Source of the DNA: Liolophura sinensis
Taxonomy: Eukaryota; Mollusca; Polyplacophora; Chitonida; Chitonidae
NCBI RefSeq assembly: GCF_032854445.1
Contig: NC_088300.1
Span: 73,461,005-73,525,004 of the forward strand
Length of the DNA: 64,000 nucleotides
Direction of reading: 5' to 3'
Shown in pieces: positions 37,401-48,743 of the stretch. Under the pieces are notes generated by a model that did not search any database, was not told the origin of the DNA, and saw only the letters and a program-made list of their open reading frames with translations. Each line of letters opens with the position of its first letter. The first letter of the stretch is position 1. The translations under genes were made by a program, and so were the position numbers.

Positions 37401-40400
37401 GACTTGCTGCTAGTTGACCTACACATTTTAACAGATACCTTGTATCAGTCTTGCGTATTACATTTTGTGTATTTCAGTACATGTTAGATGGTTGTTGTGC
37501 AAAGAATGACAAAATTATAGATGGTCTAGATGCATAAATTGGTTTATAAATTCACTTTTATACTTACTGAAACAGTTTGAGAAATAAGATTATTTTGAAA
37601 TGTTTATTCTGATTTTTGGCGGAAAAAATTTTATTGTTCAACCACGCGTATTCAGCTGTCACAAGTTGAAGATTTTGTGTTGTATTTTTATTTACAAGGG
37701 GCACCAACTCTTTCCAAGTTACTGGCAGTTCCAGTTATGGCTAAGAGTGCTCTGACAGCTCATGCTGGTGTCACTGTCACTCAATCAATCAAAAACATGA
37801 TCGTGGAAACAGATCAGACTAAACAGGGTAAGATGATGAAATAAGTGAATTCGAGTGCCTGTGATGTAATGGTCTCATGTATGACTTACACAAAGCATCA
37901 AGTCATCTTAAGTAAAATTAAGCAGGCACTTAAAGTGAAGATTTCTGTATTGTTTTGTGCAAATGTTGTGAATGATGATGTACTGATCATGTACATTTAT
38001 GATCACATACATTTATGAAAGTATAAATTGATGTGAAGGACTGCCTAATATACATTTTAGAAGCTGTTCCCCAGGCTGTAGCAGAAGTTGTCCTGACTAC
38101 TGCTCCACCTAGTGAGCAAATGAAACAGTCATCAGAGTTGCCTGCACCTTCCCAGACAATCCCTACAACAGATTCTAAGACAGAGATTAAACAGGTGAGT
38201 GTTTTTTTCCTTGTCAGCCTTTGTCCCAGTTTATGTTTTTTTCTTTTTTTTGATACTGACCATTTAAGCTGAGTTTCAGTTTAAAGAAAGTAAAGGCTCT
38301 AAAGAAGTATGTAACAGTTATGATTATGTTCATATTGTTTGGTTTATGAACTTTTTCTTACATTGTCTTCATGCCAAAAATTGGCACTTTAAGAAAACAA
38401 CCACAACAAGGTTGAAGTGATGGTTATTCTAATTGCTAATTAGCTGGCTGATAGTATGAGTAGTTTTGTGTAGAATCGCCGGCCCTTTCAGTTTTTTATT
38501 TTAGGCGACATGAATTTTACTAAAAACATTAAAAACTGCAAAATTGGAGTCCCAGCAATGTATTTCCCGTGAAATAGATGATTCTTCAGTTTAATTTTAT
38601 GCCCTCTGAGACTCAAAAAATATTTATTCTAGCTGTATTTTGTTTGGTGGCTCCTGGGTCATTGCGTTACGCTGGCGTGCTAACCCCCTCAGCCACGGAG
38701 GCCCCCTGTTTCTGCCTGTTAAATAAAAATATAATTTGGTGTGGTTTTACATATGTATTTTGCCTGTGTATACACTCATATGCCCTTAGTGTAGCTACTC
38801 CCCAGACCTTTATAAGACTTATGTTGTAAATTGATAAGTGTAGCTACTCCCCAAATCATTATAATACTTATGTTGTAAATTGTAGCTAATCCCTGAACCT
38901 TCGTAAGACTTATGTTGTAAATTGATAAGTGTAGCTACTCCCCAGATCTTTATAAGTCTTACGTTGTAAATTGTAGCTAATCCCCAGACCTTCATAAGAC
39001 TTATGTTGTAAATTGTTATGTGTAGCTACTCCCCAGATCTTTATAAGACTTACGTTGTAAATTGTATCTAATCCCCAGACCTTTGTAAGACTTATGTTGT
39101 AAATTGTTAAGTGTAGCTACTCCCCAGACTTTAATACGACTTATGTTGCAAGTATCACTATTCCCCAGATATTCAGAACACTTGTGTTGTAACTACAGGA
39201 AGTGCATGTAGCTGATGTGAAACTAGTGGATGTGGACAATGAGAAGTTGACCCCTGTACAGACCAGCACAAAGCTGGAAGTGAACAACGAAGCCGGTACA
39301 GAGGTAGAGAGTCAGCCAGGAGAATCCCGGAGTCAGATAGCAGAGGAAAGCGAGAGTCAGTCAACACTGGTTCCTGAGGATGAAGTGACCATAAAGGAGG
39401 AGCCTCTGTCACCTTCAAGCAGCGTGTCCTCACGAGTCAGCGAAACTGGTGCCACCAAGACCACGCGCAGGAGGAGAAAAGGTATGGTGTTAAAGACAAC
39501 TGTACATGGAGGAAAATGTTAGTTGGGAAAACTAGAAATGCACTGTGATTGACCAAAGTTTATGGCCATATACTGTCATCTTGACGTCATTGTACATGAA
39601 GACGGTATTTATCGGCCATTCCTCAGTGAGGCCATTATTAAAAATATGTTCATATGACTAACCATGTGACTGACCATATGACTAACCATATGACTAACCA
39701 TGTGACTGACCATCCTACTCAAAAGTTAACTTGCAGAAGACCCTTATGTGTAATTTGCCATATGTCCAGTTCAGTGGAGCATATCCTATGCCAGTAAAAT
39801 ACATACTCGTAGTTTTCATTCTGCTTGTGGAAATTTGCCCTTTTGAAGAAGTCAAATTCTGCACAGTAGAATGAAAATTACAGGGATGGGACATGCACCA
39901 ACTGTATCCCGTGATCTGGCTTTTTACAGATATGACAACAGATTTGAGCTATGATCAATAGTTTTTTTTTTTTTTTGGTATGATGCTAACTTTGATTTGT
40001 AAGGCAAAAATATCAAAATCAGTTCAACATATTCATATATTATGCCTGGGCCTTTATGGTAAAGATTTGATCATACTTTGAAATCACCTGCAATTTACAA
40101 TATATGCAATGGATCTATGTCAGAAAATCAAGTTTAACGAACTGGAAGTGACATAATCAAAACAGAAGTCACTGTATTGCATTTGCAAATGATGCTAACA
40201 TGGGATTGAAGTGTGATCAAAATTTACAGAATTAATCAAACTGGACTTTGAACTGGGCATCATATTGACTGGAAATGCTGGCTTGAACCCTGGTATTGCT
40301 TTAAGGCAAATAACAGTTATATTTTGGCTTCAATTTCTACCTTTGCATTTGTAGGAAGAAGATCTAAAGGAGGCAGAAGAAGCACCCGGCTGACTAGAAA

Positions 40401-43400
40401 GGTAGAATATTTACTGAAACCAAAGTTAATCAAAGGACTTTAAAATGATAAGGGAAATATGTTGATAGTTTTTAAGGATAAATTACACTAATATTTATAA
40501 CCCACTTCTTCTCAAATCTCAGTATTATTGATATGATCGACGTATTGTACACATTGTAATTTGTTGTAAAGGTGTTTATTCAAGCATATTCTGAGGACAT
40601 TATTCTGTGTAGAGTGACAAAACTTTTTGTGAAATCCTGAAATCCGTCAACCAACGTAGTGTTGTCTCTGACAGCCTAGTAAACAAGTACATAAATCTTC
40701 CTGAAAGTTCCTCTGTCATGCGCGAAAAGGTGGAGGAATTAGGCTAGATCATATCTAGGTACATAAATAGAATTGTATAGGTATAAAAGTAAGATTTTTC
40801 TGATGTGGAAAAATGATAGAATAAAGAAACAAATAAGCCCTCTTAGTTTCAAACGTCTTGTTAAATGCTTGATAAGAACAAGAGGTTTGAAACTTTAGTT
40901 GGAATACAAACATGTAGAAAGGCTTATTTGTTTTTTTTATTCTAGAATTCTACATATATGTTTTTTTTTTTTTTTTTTTTTGTGGCTATGCTAGGATCAA
41001 TGGGATTATGACATGAACTATATGTATTGTCCAGCATGGTGTATAATGGGAGCTAGCTGATGATCACTGTGAGGTATACATGTAACATGAAGCTTGTTTG
41101 TAACCAAGGTGGTAAATTGACAGGTTACTCAACCAGTGATCATGATGATTATAGTAATTGTTGTCTCGTAGCAGTTTCCTTGTGGGCATTTATGACACAA
41201 ATCAATATATGCAATCCATACATACAATCCATACTTATGTGTAGCAGGAGGAGGAGAAAAAGGATAAGGATGATGCCAGCAGCAAACCCAGTGATGGGGA
41301 AACTTCAGATGAAGAACGAGAGAGTGATGGGTCTGTGATGGCCTCTAAGATGACCCCCATCAATACCACGCCCTCAGCCTTCTCAGAGTCCATCCCCAAC
41401 AGCCCTCTGTCACAGTGGTGGGTATCATTGTCTAGTCTCTGCAAGCCTCGGTTTTTACTTTGTTTTCATGTAACATATATGGCCTTCGTGGCTGAGTGGT
41501 TAACATGCCACAATGACACAGGAGTCTCTCCACAATGTAATTACTTTGAGTTCAAGTCCAGCTCATACTGGCTTCTTCTCAGTTCGTACTTGGAACTTTC
41601 AGCAACTTTGGATGGTTGTGGATGATCATAAAGAAATAAACATACATGACTCCATGTTACTTGGGATCAAGTGGTTGCCCAGATCAATTGATTTGATCAC
41701 TACTTGGGAATGTATTTTCTGAGCACTTCAGCTTCAGCATCTCGCTTCAAATCCAGCACTCACTAGGATGAATATTTAAGAAAAGAAGTTTGTCATCCGA
41801 CAAACTGTGGTTGTTTGCTGCGGTTGTTTGCTGCAGTTGTTTGCTGTGGTTGTTTGCTGCGGTTTGTTTGCTGCAATTACCTCCGCCCATAAAACTGACT
41901 GAAATCATATTGAAGATTTTTCAATGTTCCAGCACCAATCAAATTATACAAAAAATTCAGCACCTAAATTTATTGATTTATTTATTTTATTGGTGTTTTG
42001 TGCTGTACTCAAGAATATTTCTCTTTAATGATAATGGCCAGCATTATAGTGCTAGGAAACCCGGGGAAAACCCACATCCATGCTCAAATTGCTGGTAAAC
42101 CTTCCAGTTATGCTGCATTAGCATACTGATCACCAGGTTACAAGTAGTATTGTAACTTTGTTGACTACAAAGATATCCATTTTGTACTATGCCTTAATAC
42201 AGATGTGGTTTGTTAGATTCAAAGTGTTTGAATTAGGAAAATTTTTTGTTCTGACTTCTCATGATGCAGTAGTGACACAGAAGACGAGAGGGCATATAAG
42301 AGCTGGAAGAAATCAATCATGTTGGTCTGGAGAGCTGCATCCACTCACAAGTAAGTCATAACATCTGCTCAGACAAGTCCGTCATCTTTCTGCATCCACT
42401 CACAAGTAAGTCAGAACATCTGCTCAGACAAGTCCGTCATCTTCCTGCATCCACTCACAAGTAAGTCAGAACATCTGCTCAGACAAGTCCGTCATCTTCC
42501 TGCATCCACTCACAAGTAAGTCAGAACATCTGCTCAGACAAGTCCGTCATCTTCCTGCATCCACTCACAAGTAAGTCAGAACATCTGCTCAGACAAGTCC
42601 GTCATCTTCCTGCATCCACTCACAAGTAAGTCAGAACATCTGCTCAGACAAGTCCGTCATCTTCCTGCATCCACTCACAAGTAAGTCAGAACATCTGCTC
42701 CGACAAGTCCGTCATCTTTCTGCATCCACTCCCAAGTAAGTCTTAACATCTGCTCAGACAAGTCCATCATCTTCCTGCATCGACTCACAAGTAAGTCAGA
42801 ACATCTGCTCAGACAAGTCCGTCATCTTCCTGCATCCACTTACAAGTAAGTCAGAACATCTGCTCAGATAAGTCCGTCATCTTCCTGCATCCACTCACAA
42901 GTAAGTCAGAACATCTGCTCAGATAAGTCCGTCATCTTCCTGCATCCCCTCACAAGTAAGTCAGAACATCTGCTCAGACAAGTCCGTCATCTTCCTGCAT
43001 CCACTCACAAGTAAGTCAAAACATCTGCTCAGACAAGTCCGTCATCTTCCTGCATCCACTCACAAGTAAGTCAGAACATCTGCTCAGACAAGTCCGTCAT
43101 CTTCCTGCATCCACTCACAAGTAAGTCAGAACATCTGCTCAGACAAGTCCGTCATCTTCCTGCATCCACTCACAAGTAAGTCAGAACATCTGCTCAGACA
43201 AGTCCGTCATCTTCCTGCATCCACTCACAAGTAAGTCAGAACATCTGCTCAGACAAGTCCGTCATCTTCCTGCATCCACTCACAAGTAAGTCAGAACATC
43301 TGCTCAGACAAGTCCATCATCTTCCTGCATCCACTCACAAGTAAGTCAGAACATCTGCTCAGACAAGTCCATCATCTTCCTGCATCCACTCACAAGTAAG

Positions 43401-46400
43401 TCAGAACATCTGCTCAGACAAGTCCATCATCTTCCTGCATCCACTCACAAGTAAGTCAGAACATCTGCTCAGATAAGTCCATCATCTTCCTGCATCCACT
43501 CACAAGTAAGTCAAAACATCTGCTCAGATAAGTCCATCATCTTCCTGCATCCCCTCACAAGTAAGTCAGAACATCTGCTCAGACAAGTCCATCATCTTCT
43601 TGCATCCACTCACAAGTAAGTCAGAACATCTGCTTGGACAAGTCCATCATCTTCCTATTGCACAACATAATTGTTGTGTGTTTGATTTTTCATCGTAATG
43701 TTTGGTAAAGCTGTTTTGGGTTTCCCTGCGTTGTAGGCAAGGATTGATATCTGTTCTGGGATAGTCTAATGTTAGCCACCCTAAACGATTATTTTGACCA
43801 AATTTATCAAAAATTTTAATAGACCATAAATTTAAGTGACTTAGAAATTTCCATCTAACCTGACTGAAATGACTTTCTGACATCCAAACTCATCTATTTG
43901 ACAGCAGTACTTTTTTCTGAGTGTTCACACCATTGCATTTTCCTGCTATTGTGTAGGTTTCTTCTATGCGTTAAATGACATAAAGTTTTGCCTGTTGATT
44001 ACTGTTTACTTTCGCACGGACTGAGTTGGCAGCAAAATGACAAAAGTGGGTGATTGGTTCCCCTGCCCATTTCATTACCCAGCATGGCAGCTGTTTGACC
44101 TAAAATCCGCACCACGTACTGACAGCGAGAAAATGTCTCCCGGCCAGCCCATGTGAATTTCTAGTTATACCCATGAATTAACCCGAAGAAAGCATAAAGT
44201 AAGGCGATGACTATAACAACCCTGTAAATTCCTGAAGGCAGGGCCGTCCCTGCCTCAGTGTACACCGCAGACCTCGTAACGGCCAACGTACCATTGTTTG
44301 GGTAACGTGGAAGTCACGTAGTCACATTTTGTTTTGTTACAACCAGATATGCCCTATTGTAGAAGAGTTACCTTTCCTGCGTGTTGGAATCGGAAACCTG
44401 CCATTAAACACAGAGAATTACCACAACTAACTTTGACACCTTTTTGATAGGACTGTGCGAGTCCGGCATATATTGGAAGTCAGACAGGATTTGTCTGTGT
44501 TGTTGACACATTAGGAGTTTGCGAAACACTGACTGGCTATATATCAAAGTAAAGTGCATGTTTAATTACCAGTATGCAAATTTTTGCCCAGGCCTGATTT
44601 ATGCATGGCCAGAGACAGGTAAGATTATTTTTTGCCTTTTGTCGGCAAAAATCCTGTCATCAATGGGTATAATAGACACATGGAGATTTCGAGCCATGTT
44701 GATTGTAAGTTGTCACTGTCAGTTTGACATCATGGTAGTTTACAAGTAAGATTTCACAGGGTGCTTAGTTCTATAGCTCTGTACATGAAAAATGTACATT
44801 TTAACAGATATTTGACTTACCACTCCAGGTATACAAAGGTGCTGGGTAGTCATGCTCAATCTTCAGGGGGGGTCTCCCGAATTCCCATTCATCATAAAAC
44901 GGTGATCATAAAACAATCCAGATGCACCTTTTGTGAAGTAAGTCTGTATGTACTAAATTCATTATGATTGAAACAGAAGAAAACATGAACTGTAAGAGCA
45001 TAGACTGATTGCCCAGTGAAGCTTGAGCTTCCATGTTTATTACGTTTGGGAACTGTCCATATAATCTCCCTGACCACCTTCGATGCTCTCCCGCGGCACC
45101 CGGTCAGTAAGAACCACAATCAACGCATTAAATCATGGGATACACTTTCCAAGTCTAAGGGCGAATTTTAAGGTCATTTACCGTGTTTCAGACTGTTTAG
45201 ACAGCTACGTCACATACTCTGCAGTATCACATTAACAATTTGTAAACCTGCTATTTTATTCATGTGATTGTGAAGTGGCCATGAAAAACATGGGCCATCA
45301 ACATTGAGAAAAGAACAGCTACTGTAGAAAGAAGCTTTCCACATTCGCCTCTTCTATTTGGGTTGTTATTTATATAATAATCTGTAGTTTATCCTGTATG
45401 TTTTAGAATTGCCACTTCTCATTTACAACTTTGTTATATTGCTAAACAGGTTATGTGTTGCTTTGTCATTTTCAGATATGCATCTTTATTCCTCCATCCA
45501 GTTACCAATGACATAGCACCAGGATACCACAGTATTGTGCACAGGTAAACATATCAATTAATGCCATACACTTAATAACACCTGGTTAACCTGAGGAATT
45601 ACAACAGGTCTTTTGTTTTCTGTTCATGCTGACACATAAATTACTTACATTTACTCATGGTAATCATAGAAAGCTCCCCTCTTGATGGCTGAACTGTGTT
45701 TATCCTTTGTAGAATTTTCCAGAATTTTACATGATCTCATGTCAAAGAATTTGAATTTCAGTAAATTTCATTGATCGGTATAATCAATATAATATAATAG
45801 GCTGAGTAGGCCCTACATCACTAAATGAACCAACTGGTGCAGAAAGATACTCCACCAGTTTTGCTTCTCTGTTTAAGTTTGTGAAACCTTGGGTACTTAT
45901 GTATAATTTGCAGACCAATGGACCTGAGTGTGATAAAGAAGAACATAGAGACGGGGATGTTGCGTACAACAGTGGAGTTTCAGCGAGACATGATGTTAAT
46001 GTTTACAAACGCAATAATGTACAACAGCTCTGACCATAACGTGTATAGGATGGCTGTGGAAATGTACAATGATGTACTCCAGCATATTGAGGTAAGTTGT
46101 TATTGTGAGCAGTGTGTTTGTACATCACTATGTTGTCCATTTTTGCGGAATTCTTCCTGGTGTGTTATGGCTGATAATCATTGCTTTCCTGTCTCATGTG
46201 TTTCACACGTGAGTGTTTGATTCTTTCATTCATTTGATTCTTTCTTGGAACCAATGTACAGATTTATTCCTTATCTACAGGTGTTTGTTGTCACTAGAAT
46301 CCTTCATTAGAGTATCAAATGTCACTTACCTACATAAAGCTCAGATTTTTCTCTATAAACATGGAGGTACATGTGTGTATGCAAGTGTAAAGGAGCCTTC

Positions 46401-47704
46401 AATTTTTATGGACACTCATTGCTACATTTATATTTGTATTCTGTTACTTAATGTTTTAGAAGGATACATGTGTGTGTACTGTAATTTTGGATATTTTGGA
46501 TGAGGTTTACCAACTGAAGTAATGCTTATGTGTAAAGCTTACAGTAGACGTACTAAGATAAAAGTATATTTGGGTAGTGGGTTAGGAAAATATCTTTGCC
46601 AGACTTCTGCATAATAATAGAGTAAGTGTTCTACAAACTAGTGAAATATCCACATTGTAGAAAATGGTTGTTGTAGTTTAAATTTTTGATAGCCCACTGT
46701 AATTATTATCAATTATGAGTGAGACAGTAAGACATCACTGATATTTGTTCTGTTTCTTTCCAGCAATATGTAAGCACCCAGCTGATGGTTCAGACCAATG
46801 AGGCCAAAATACTCCGAGCATCAAGAAGACCAGACATTGCTGAGAAGGTGAGTAATCCGTCTGTGCTGAGAGAGATGATGACAAGTTTTTATGTGGTGCA
46901 GTTCCAGATCGAAGATGGGCCAGTAAGGGAGATAACCTAGTACATGTTTCAACCAATCTAGTGCCTTGTTCAGCTGTGCTGGTTGCCTCGCAGTTGTGTA
47001 ATGTAGGGCTAGTATTTAGTGAGCAAGTTTTGCAGCTGTTAACACCTTTTGGCGCTGTAGCCTAGACGTCATTTATGATAAATGAACTAAAGAGTTGACT
47101 TCCCAATTTTTGTGAAAGAAGCCCCAGAGTGCCATGGCAAGCCATTCTCTTATAGCATGTCACTAATGTACTTCATTAGTCAAGTCATAACACAAGTTGT
47201 CTTCATCAAATGGAAGACTGCATTAATGAGAACATGTACACAGAGTATTGTTTATAGTGAGCTAGTCAGTTTGTTTTTGCAGTGAGATTGCAGTGAGTGA
47301 GGTTGAAATTGAAACTACACTTTCTGTGCCTCTTGGTTCAGAGTCATACACGTTACCACTGAGCCGTGGCATACTCACCCTGTTAAACTAATCTAATGTA
47401 ATAGAGTGAAATGTGTTAATAGCCATACAGCAGGCATTGCTTAGCCAGATGTATTTCCGCTGATCAGCTCCCAGTCATAGTTGCAGGTTAAAGTTCAGCT
47501 GGTAGAATACAGCTTTAAAAGTTTTGTCATTTACCAGGAAAAAACCAGTGGATTACTGCAGGCTCTCTTCACTTAAACTTGGTTTCCTGATTTTACAAAG
47601 GCTGAGTTATTGTAATTTCTGACTTTCAGGAGGAAGAGGCCAAGAAGAGGCGAACATCAGCTGATCAACAAGATGGAGGGAAGAGCAAGAAGCGAAAGCC
47701 CTGA
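30308..47704 (+). CDS. BRD8: Bromodomain-containing protein 8 (20 exons, 787 aa)
   Basis: Exons: 30308-30320, 32548-32641, 33091-33160, 33501-33550, 33873-33992, 34380-34460, 34978-35063, 35288-35370, 36404-36742, 37145-37322, 37699-37827, 38061-38194, 39199-39481, 40355-40401, 41248-41417, 42270-42350, 45476-45544, 45914-46091, 46764-46847, 47630-47704. All join in frame with GT-AG borders (2364 nt). BRD8 is a nuclear subunit of the NuA4/TIP60 histone acetyltransferase complex that reads acetylated chromatin. Visible: SANT/Myb-like N-terminus (about 15-70: VWSVRERLSLASSVLRNGDQ), KRKRG (76-80), a charged helical stretch (about 90-150), a Pro/Thr/Ser-rich middle, GAPTLSKLL matching the vertebrate GAPTLSRLL block, SUMO-type IKEEP in exon 13, a basic RRRRK, one bromodomain (about 636-740), and a basic C-terminal KSKKRKP. 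It is shorter than human isoforms (about 950-1235 aa), so a middle exon may have been missed. Confidence 0.93.
32317..32515 (+). repeat. SINE-1 copy in BRD8 intron 1
   Basis: It begins GGGGCCTCTGGTTGGCATGC and continues through CAGCAACCTGCAGGTGGTCG and GGGCTCTGCGGGGTTTCTCC. It ends near GTATAAGTGAAAGATATTC. The tail is degraded and the element stops about 30 bp before BRD8 exon 2. Confidence 0.7.
34610..34783 (-). repeat. SINE-1 head fragment in BRD8 intron 6
   Basis: In the plus-strand view it contains GACCTTCCCACATACG, GAGAGGCTCCTGGGTTATTG, GCTAACCACCTCGGCC and ACAGAGGCCCCCC. This is the reverse complement of the family head and first body block. A G-rich run (34617-34648) precedes it. Confidence 0.7.
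35483..35880 (+). repeat. Dispersed repeat family F, uninterrupted copy (BRD8 intron 8)
   Basis: TTTGGTCACATAACTAGAGT at about 35550 and ACTGGAGG after it, then ATGAGATAGG-like, CCTTCAGATA and CTCCTTGCAA-like blocks, match the sequence around 51390-51476 and 51857-52080 in order. That copy is split by a SINE. This copy represents the empty insertion site. Confidence 0.6.
36300..36381 (+). repeat. SINE-1 3' end immediately upstream of BRD8 exon 9
   Basis: CACAATAAAGCTGGCGGCCG, GAAGTGAAGTAGTCTTGAG and CAATCAAATAAATAAAT are the end of the family in sense orientation. The element ends about 22 bp before the exon 9 acceptor. The pyrimidine tract GGTCTTTCTGTTATCAG lies outside the element. Confidence 0.7.
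38645..38706 (-). repeat. SINE-1 head fragment in BRD8 intron 12
   Basis: TGGCTCCTGGGTCATTGCG, GCTGGCGTGCTAACC and CAGCCACGGAGGCCCCC are the reverse complement of the tRNA-like head. No body remains. Confidence 0.7.
38791..39198. repeat. Minisatellite of alternating 49/42-bp units ending at the BRD8 exon 13 acceptor
   Basis: Unit starts (GTAGCTAC/GTAGCTAA/GTATC) lie at 38791, 38840, 38882, 38931, 38973, 39022, 39064, 39113 and 39152. Spacings are 49, 42, 49, 42, 49, 42, 49, 39, then 47 bp to the exon. This is a 91-bp dimeric higher-order repeat of four copies plus diverged units. Each unit has CTACTCCCCAG- or CTAATCCCCAG-like and ACTTATGTTGTAAATTG cores. The real acceptor (GTTGTAACTACAG, exon at 39199) aligns with the GTTGTAAATTGTAG junction of the inner units. 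Confidence 0.88.
39651..39710. repeat. 12-bp tandem repeat in BRD8 intron 13
   Basis: Five consecutive 12-bp units of the type CATATGACTAAC or CATGTGACTGAC, in the order a-b-a-a-b. Confidence 0.9.
41479..41640 (+). repeat. SINE-1 copy in BRD8 intron 15
   Basis: The head GGCCTTCGTGGCTGAGTGG, B-box-like GAGTTCAAGTCCAGC and the block TGGATGGTTGTGG are visible. The 3' half is missing. Confidence 0.7.
41803..41872. repeat. 15-bp tandem repeat in BRD8 intron 15
   Basis: Units of GTTGTTTGCTGCGG with small changes repeat about four to five times (GGTTGTTTGCTGCGG, AGTTGTTTGCTGTGG, and so on). Confidence 0.8.
41968..42112 (-). repeat. SINE-1 3' half in BRD8 intron 15
   Basis: In the plus-strand view it starts with the tail complement (TTTATTTATTTTATTGGTG, CTGTACTCAAGAATATT), then ATAATGGCCAGCATTATAG and GAAACCCGGGGAAAACCC. 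It is antisense to BRD8. Confidence 0.75.
42270..46847 (+). CDS. BRD8: BRD8 exons 16-19: the bromodomain
   Basis: Exon 16 (42270-42350) encodes helix Z (KSWKKSIMLVWRAASTHK). Exon 17 (45476-45544) gives the ZA loop YASLFLHPVTNDIAPGYHSI. Exon 18 (45914-46091) gives RPMDLSVIKKNIE and helices A-B, ending with MYNSSDHNVY. The acetyl-lysine-binding Asn is residue 713 (in MYNSS) and the ZA-loop Tyr is 670 (in PGYHS). Exon 19 continues helix C. Similarity to vertebrate BRD8 is very high throughout. The exon 16-17 intron (42351-45475) starts with the 55-bp array described separately. Confidence 0.94.
42335..43655 (+). repeat. 55-bp tandem array that repeats the BRD8 exon 16 end and its 5' splice site (24 donors)
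   Basis: GTAAGT occurs at 42351 and then every 55 bp to 43616: 23 exact intervals, 24 donors, no net indel. Each unit carries the last 16 coding bases of exon 16 (CTGCATCCACTCACAA), then GTAAGTCAGAACATC, CTCAGACAAGTCC and (G/A)TCATCTTC. Point variants include CATCGACTC, CACTTACAA, CATCCCCTC, AGATAAGTCC and CCCAAGTAAG. Units with GTCCATC cluster in the 3' third (from about 43310), plus one near 42764. The period is not a multiple of 3. Only the first donor is taken as the real one because reading past it gives AAG-TAA. Confidence 0.95.
43656..45475. other. Rest of BRD8 intron 16
   Basis: 1.8 kb between the splice-donor array and exon 17. I saw no coding segment, SINE or tandem repeat in it. 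The open frames are short and unlike any family. Confidence 0.6.
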
Positions 47705-48737
47705 ACTAAACCTGGGGATGTGAATAGATCAGTGTGTTAGACTACAAGGTGTCACATGCCCTGTGATGACCACATCATGTTGCTGTTTGTGTTTTCAGCT
47801 GTCTGGTTTACATCGTGCCAGACTGGAAAAACTTATGCAGAACCAACATCTCCAGCCAATCTTACTGCTGCAGTGTTTCCTGGAAGATTCCATCGTCGAT
47901 CCAGTATACGAGGCCTGTCCAGTGCTAGGATGGTGGCCAGGGGTAACCAGGGGCCATTACATACATTCTGTAGTACAGTACAGAAATACAGGGATTAGAG
48001 TGAATACATCTTGTTATCCTCGCGTGAAATTGATATAGGTGCAGTCATGTTACATACCACACCTGAAGCTAACATTTTACAATTGTCACTAAACAGCCAA
48101 AATATATCTGCAGCATTGCGTATTGAAATGGTCATTGCAGAGACTTTTCATCTCGTCAGTGTCAGTAAAATATTTGCACAGAAAACGTATTCAGTCCGTT
48201 TCACAGGGGTATTCCTACTTGAAACATGGACACATTTTTTGGTGTGAGTAAAGTGTTAATACGTGTATGTGAATAGGAATCATTCCTCTTTAATGGCCCA
48301 ATCTTTCCCACTGTCACCAATATGGGGTCTCGTGTGGAATACCAGTTGGCTGTAATACCATGGGCAACGTGGGACCCCAGTTTGAATAGCATTCTGCTTG
48401 ACCAAGGCTAGCTGATATATGAATTGCGAGACAAGTGATATTTTACACCTCACAAGGATAGCTTGGCAGGAACAAGAACCCAGTCTGTAACCAGTGCTTG
48501 AGCGGGATATTCTAACTGTACAACGATGTAGTTATGAGCACTCATCCACTTTTACCTGCCAGAGGTAATAATCAGTCAGATTTATTACAGCAGTGTTTAA
48601 ATTACTAGGGGAGTGGGGGATTGGTTTGCACTGACATTCATGTTAAAATATACATTTCAAGTGATACATTTTTGTTTGCAGATCCTCACGTCAACTGGGA
48701 AAATTGTTAATTTTGGATCCGGATTAGTGTTACAGTC

Positions 48738-48743
48738 AATAAA
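48738..48743 (+). terminator. Candidate BRD8 poly(A) signal
   Basis: AATAAA lies 1.03 kb after the BRD8 stop codon in a stretch without other coding signal. Its use is inferred from position only, and earlier or later sites are possible. Confidence 0.4.

Noticed and set aside
39173-39433. Minus-strand open frame opposite BRD8 exon 13
   Set aside because: It is antisense to a well-supported coding exon and has no family resemblance.
42335-43655. The regular 55-bp array as a CRISPR array
   Set aside because: Units are contiguous near-identical repeats with no unique spacers, inside an intron of an animal gene. They are a duplicated exon-intron boundary.
47763-48038. 91-codon open frame directly after the BRD8 stop codon
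   Set aside because: It matches no BRD8 C-terminal form I know and has no splice link. BRD8 already ends with a typical basic tail and stop, so this is most simply 3' UTR.
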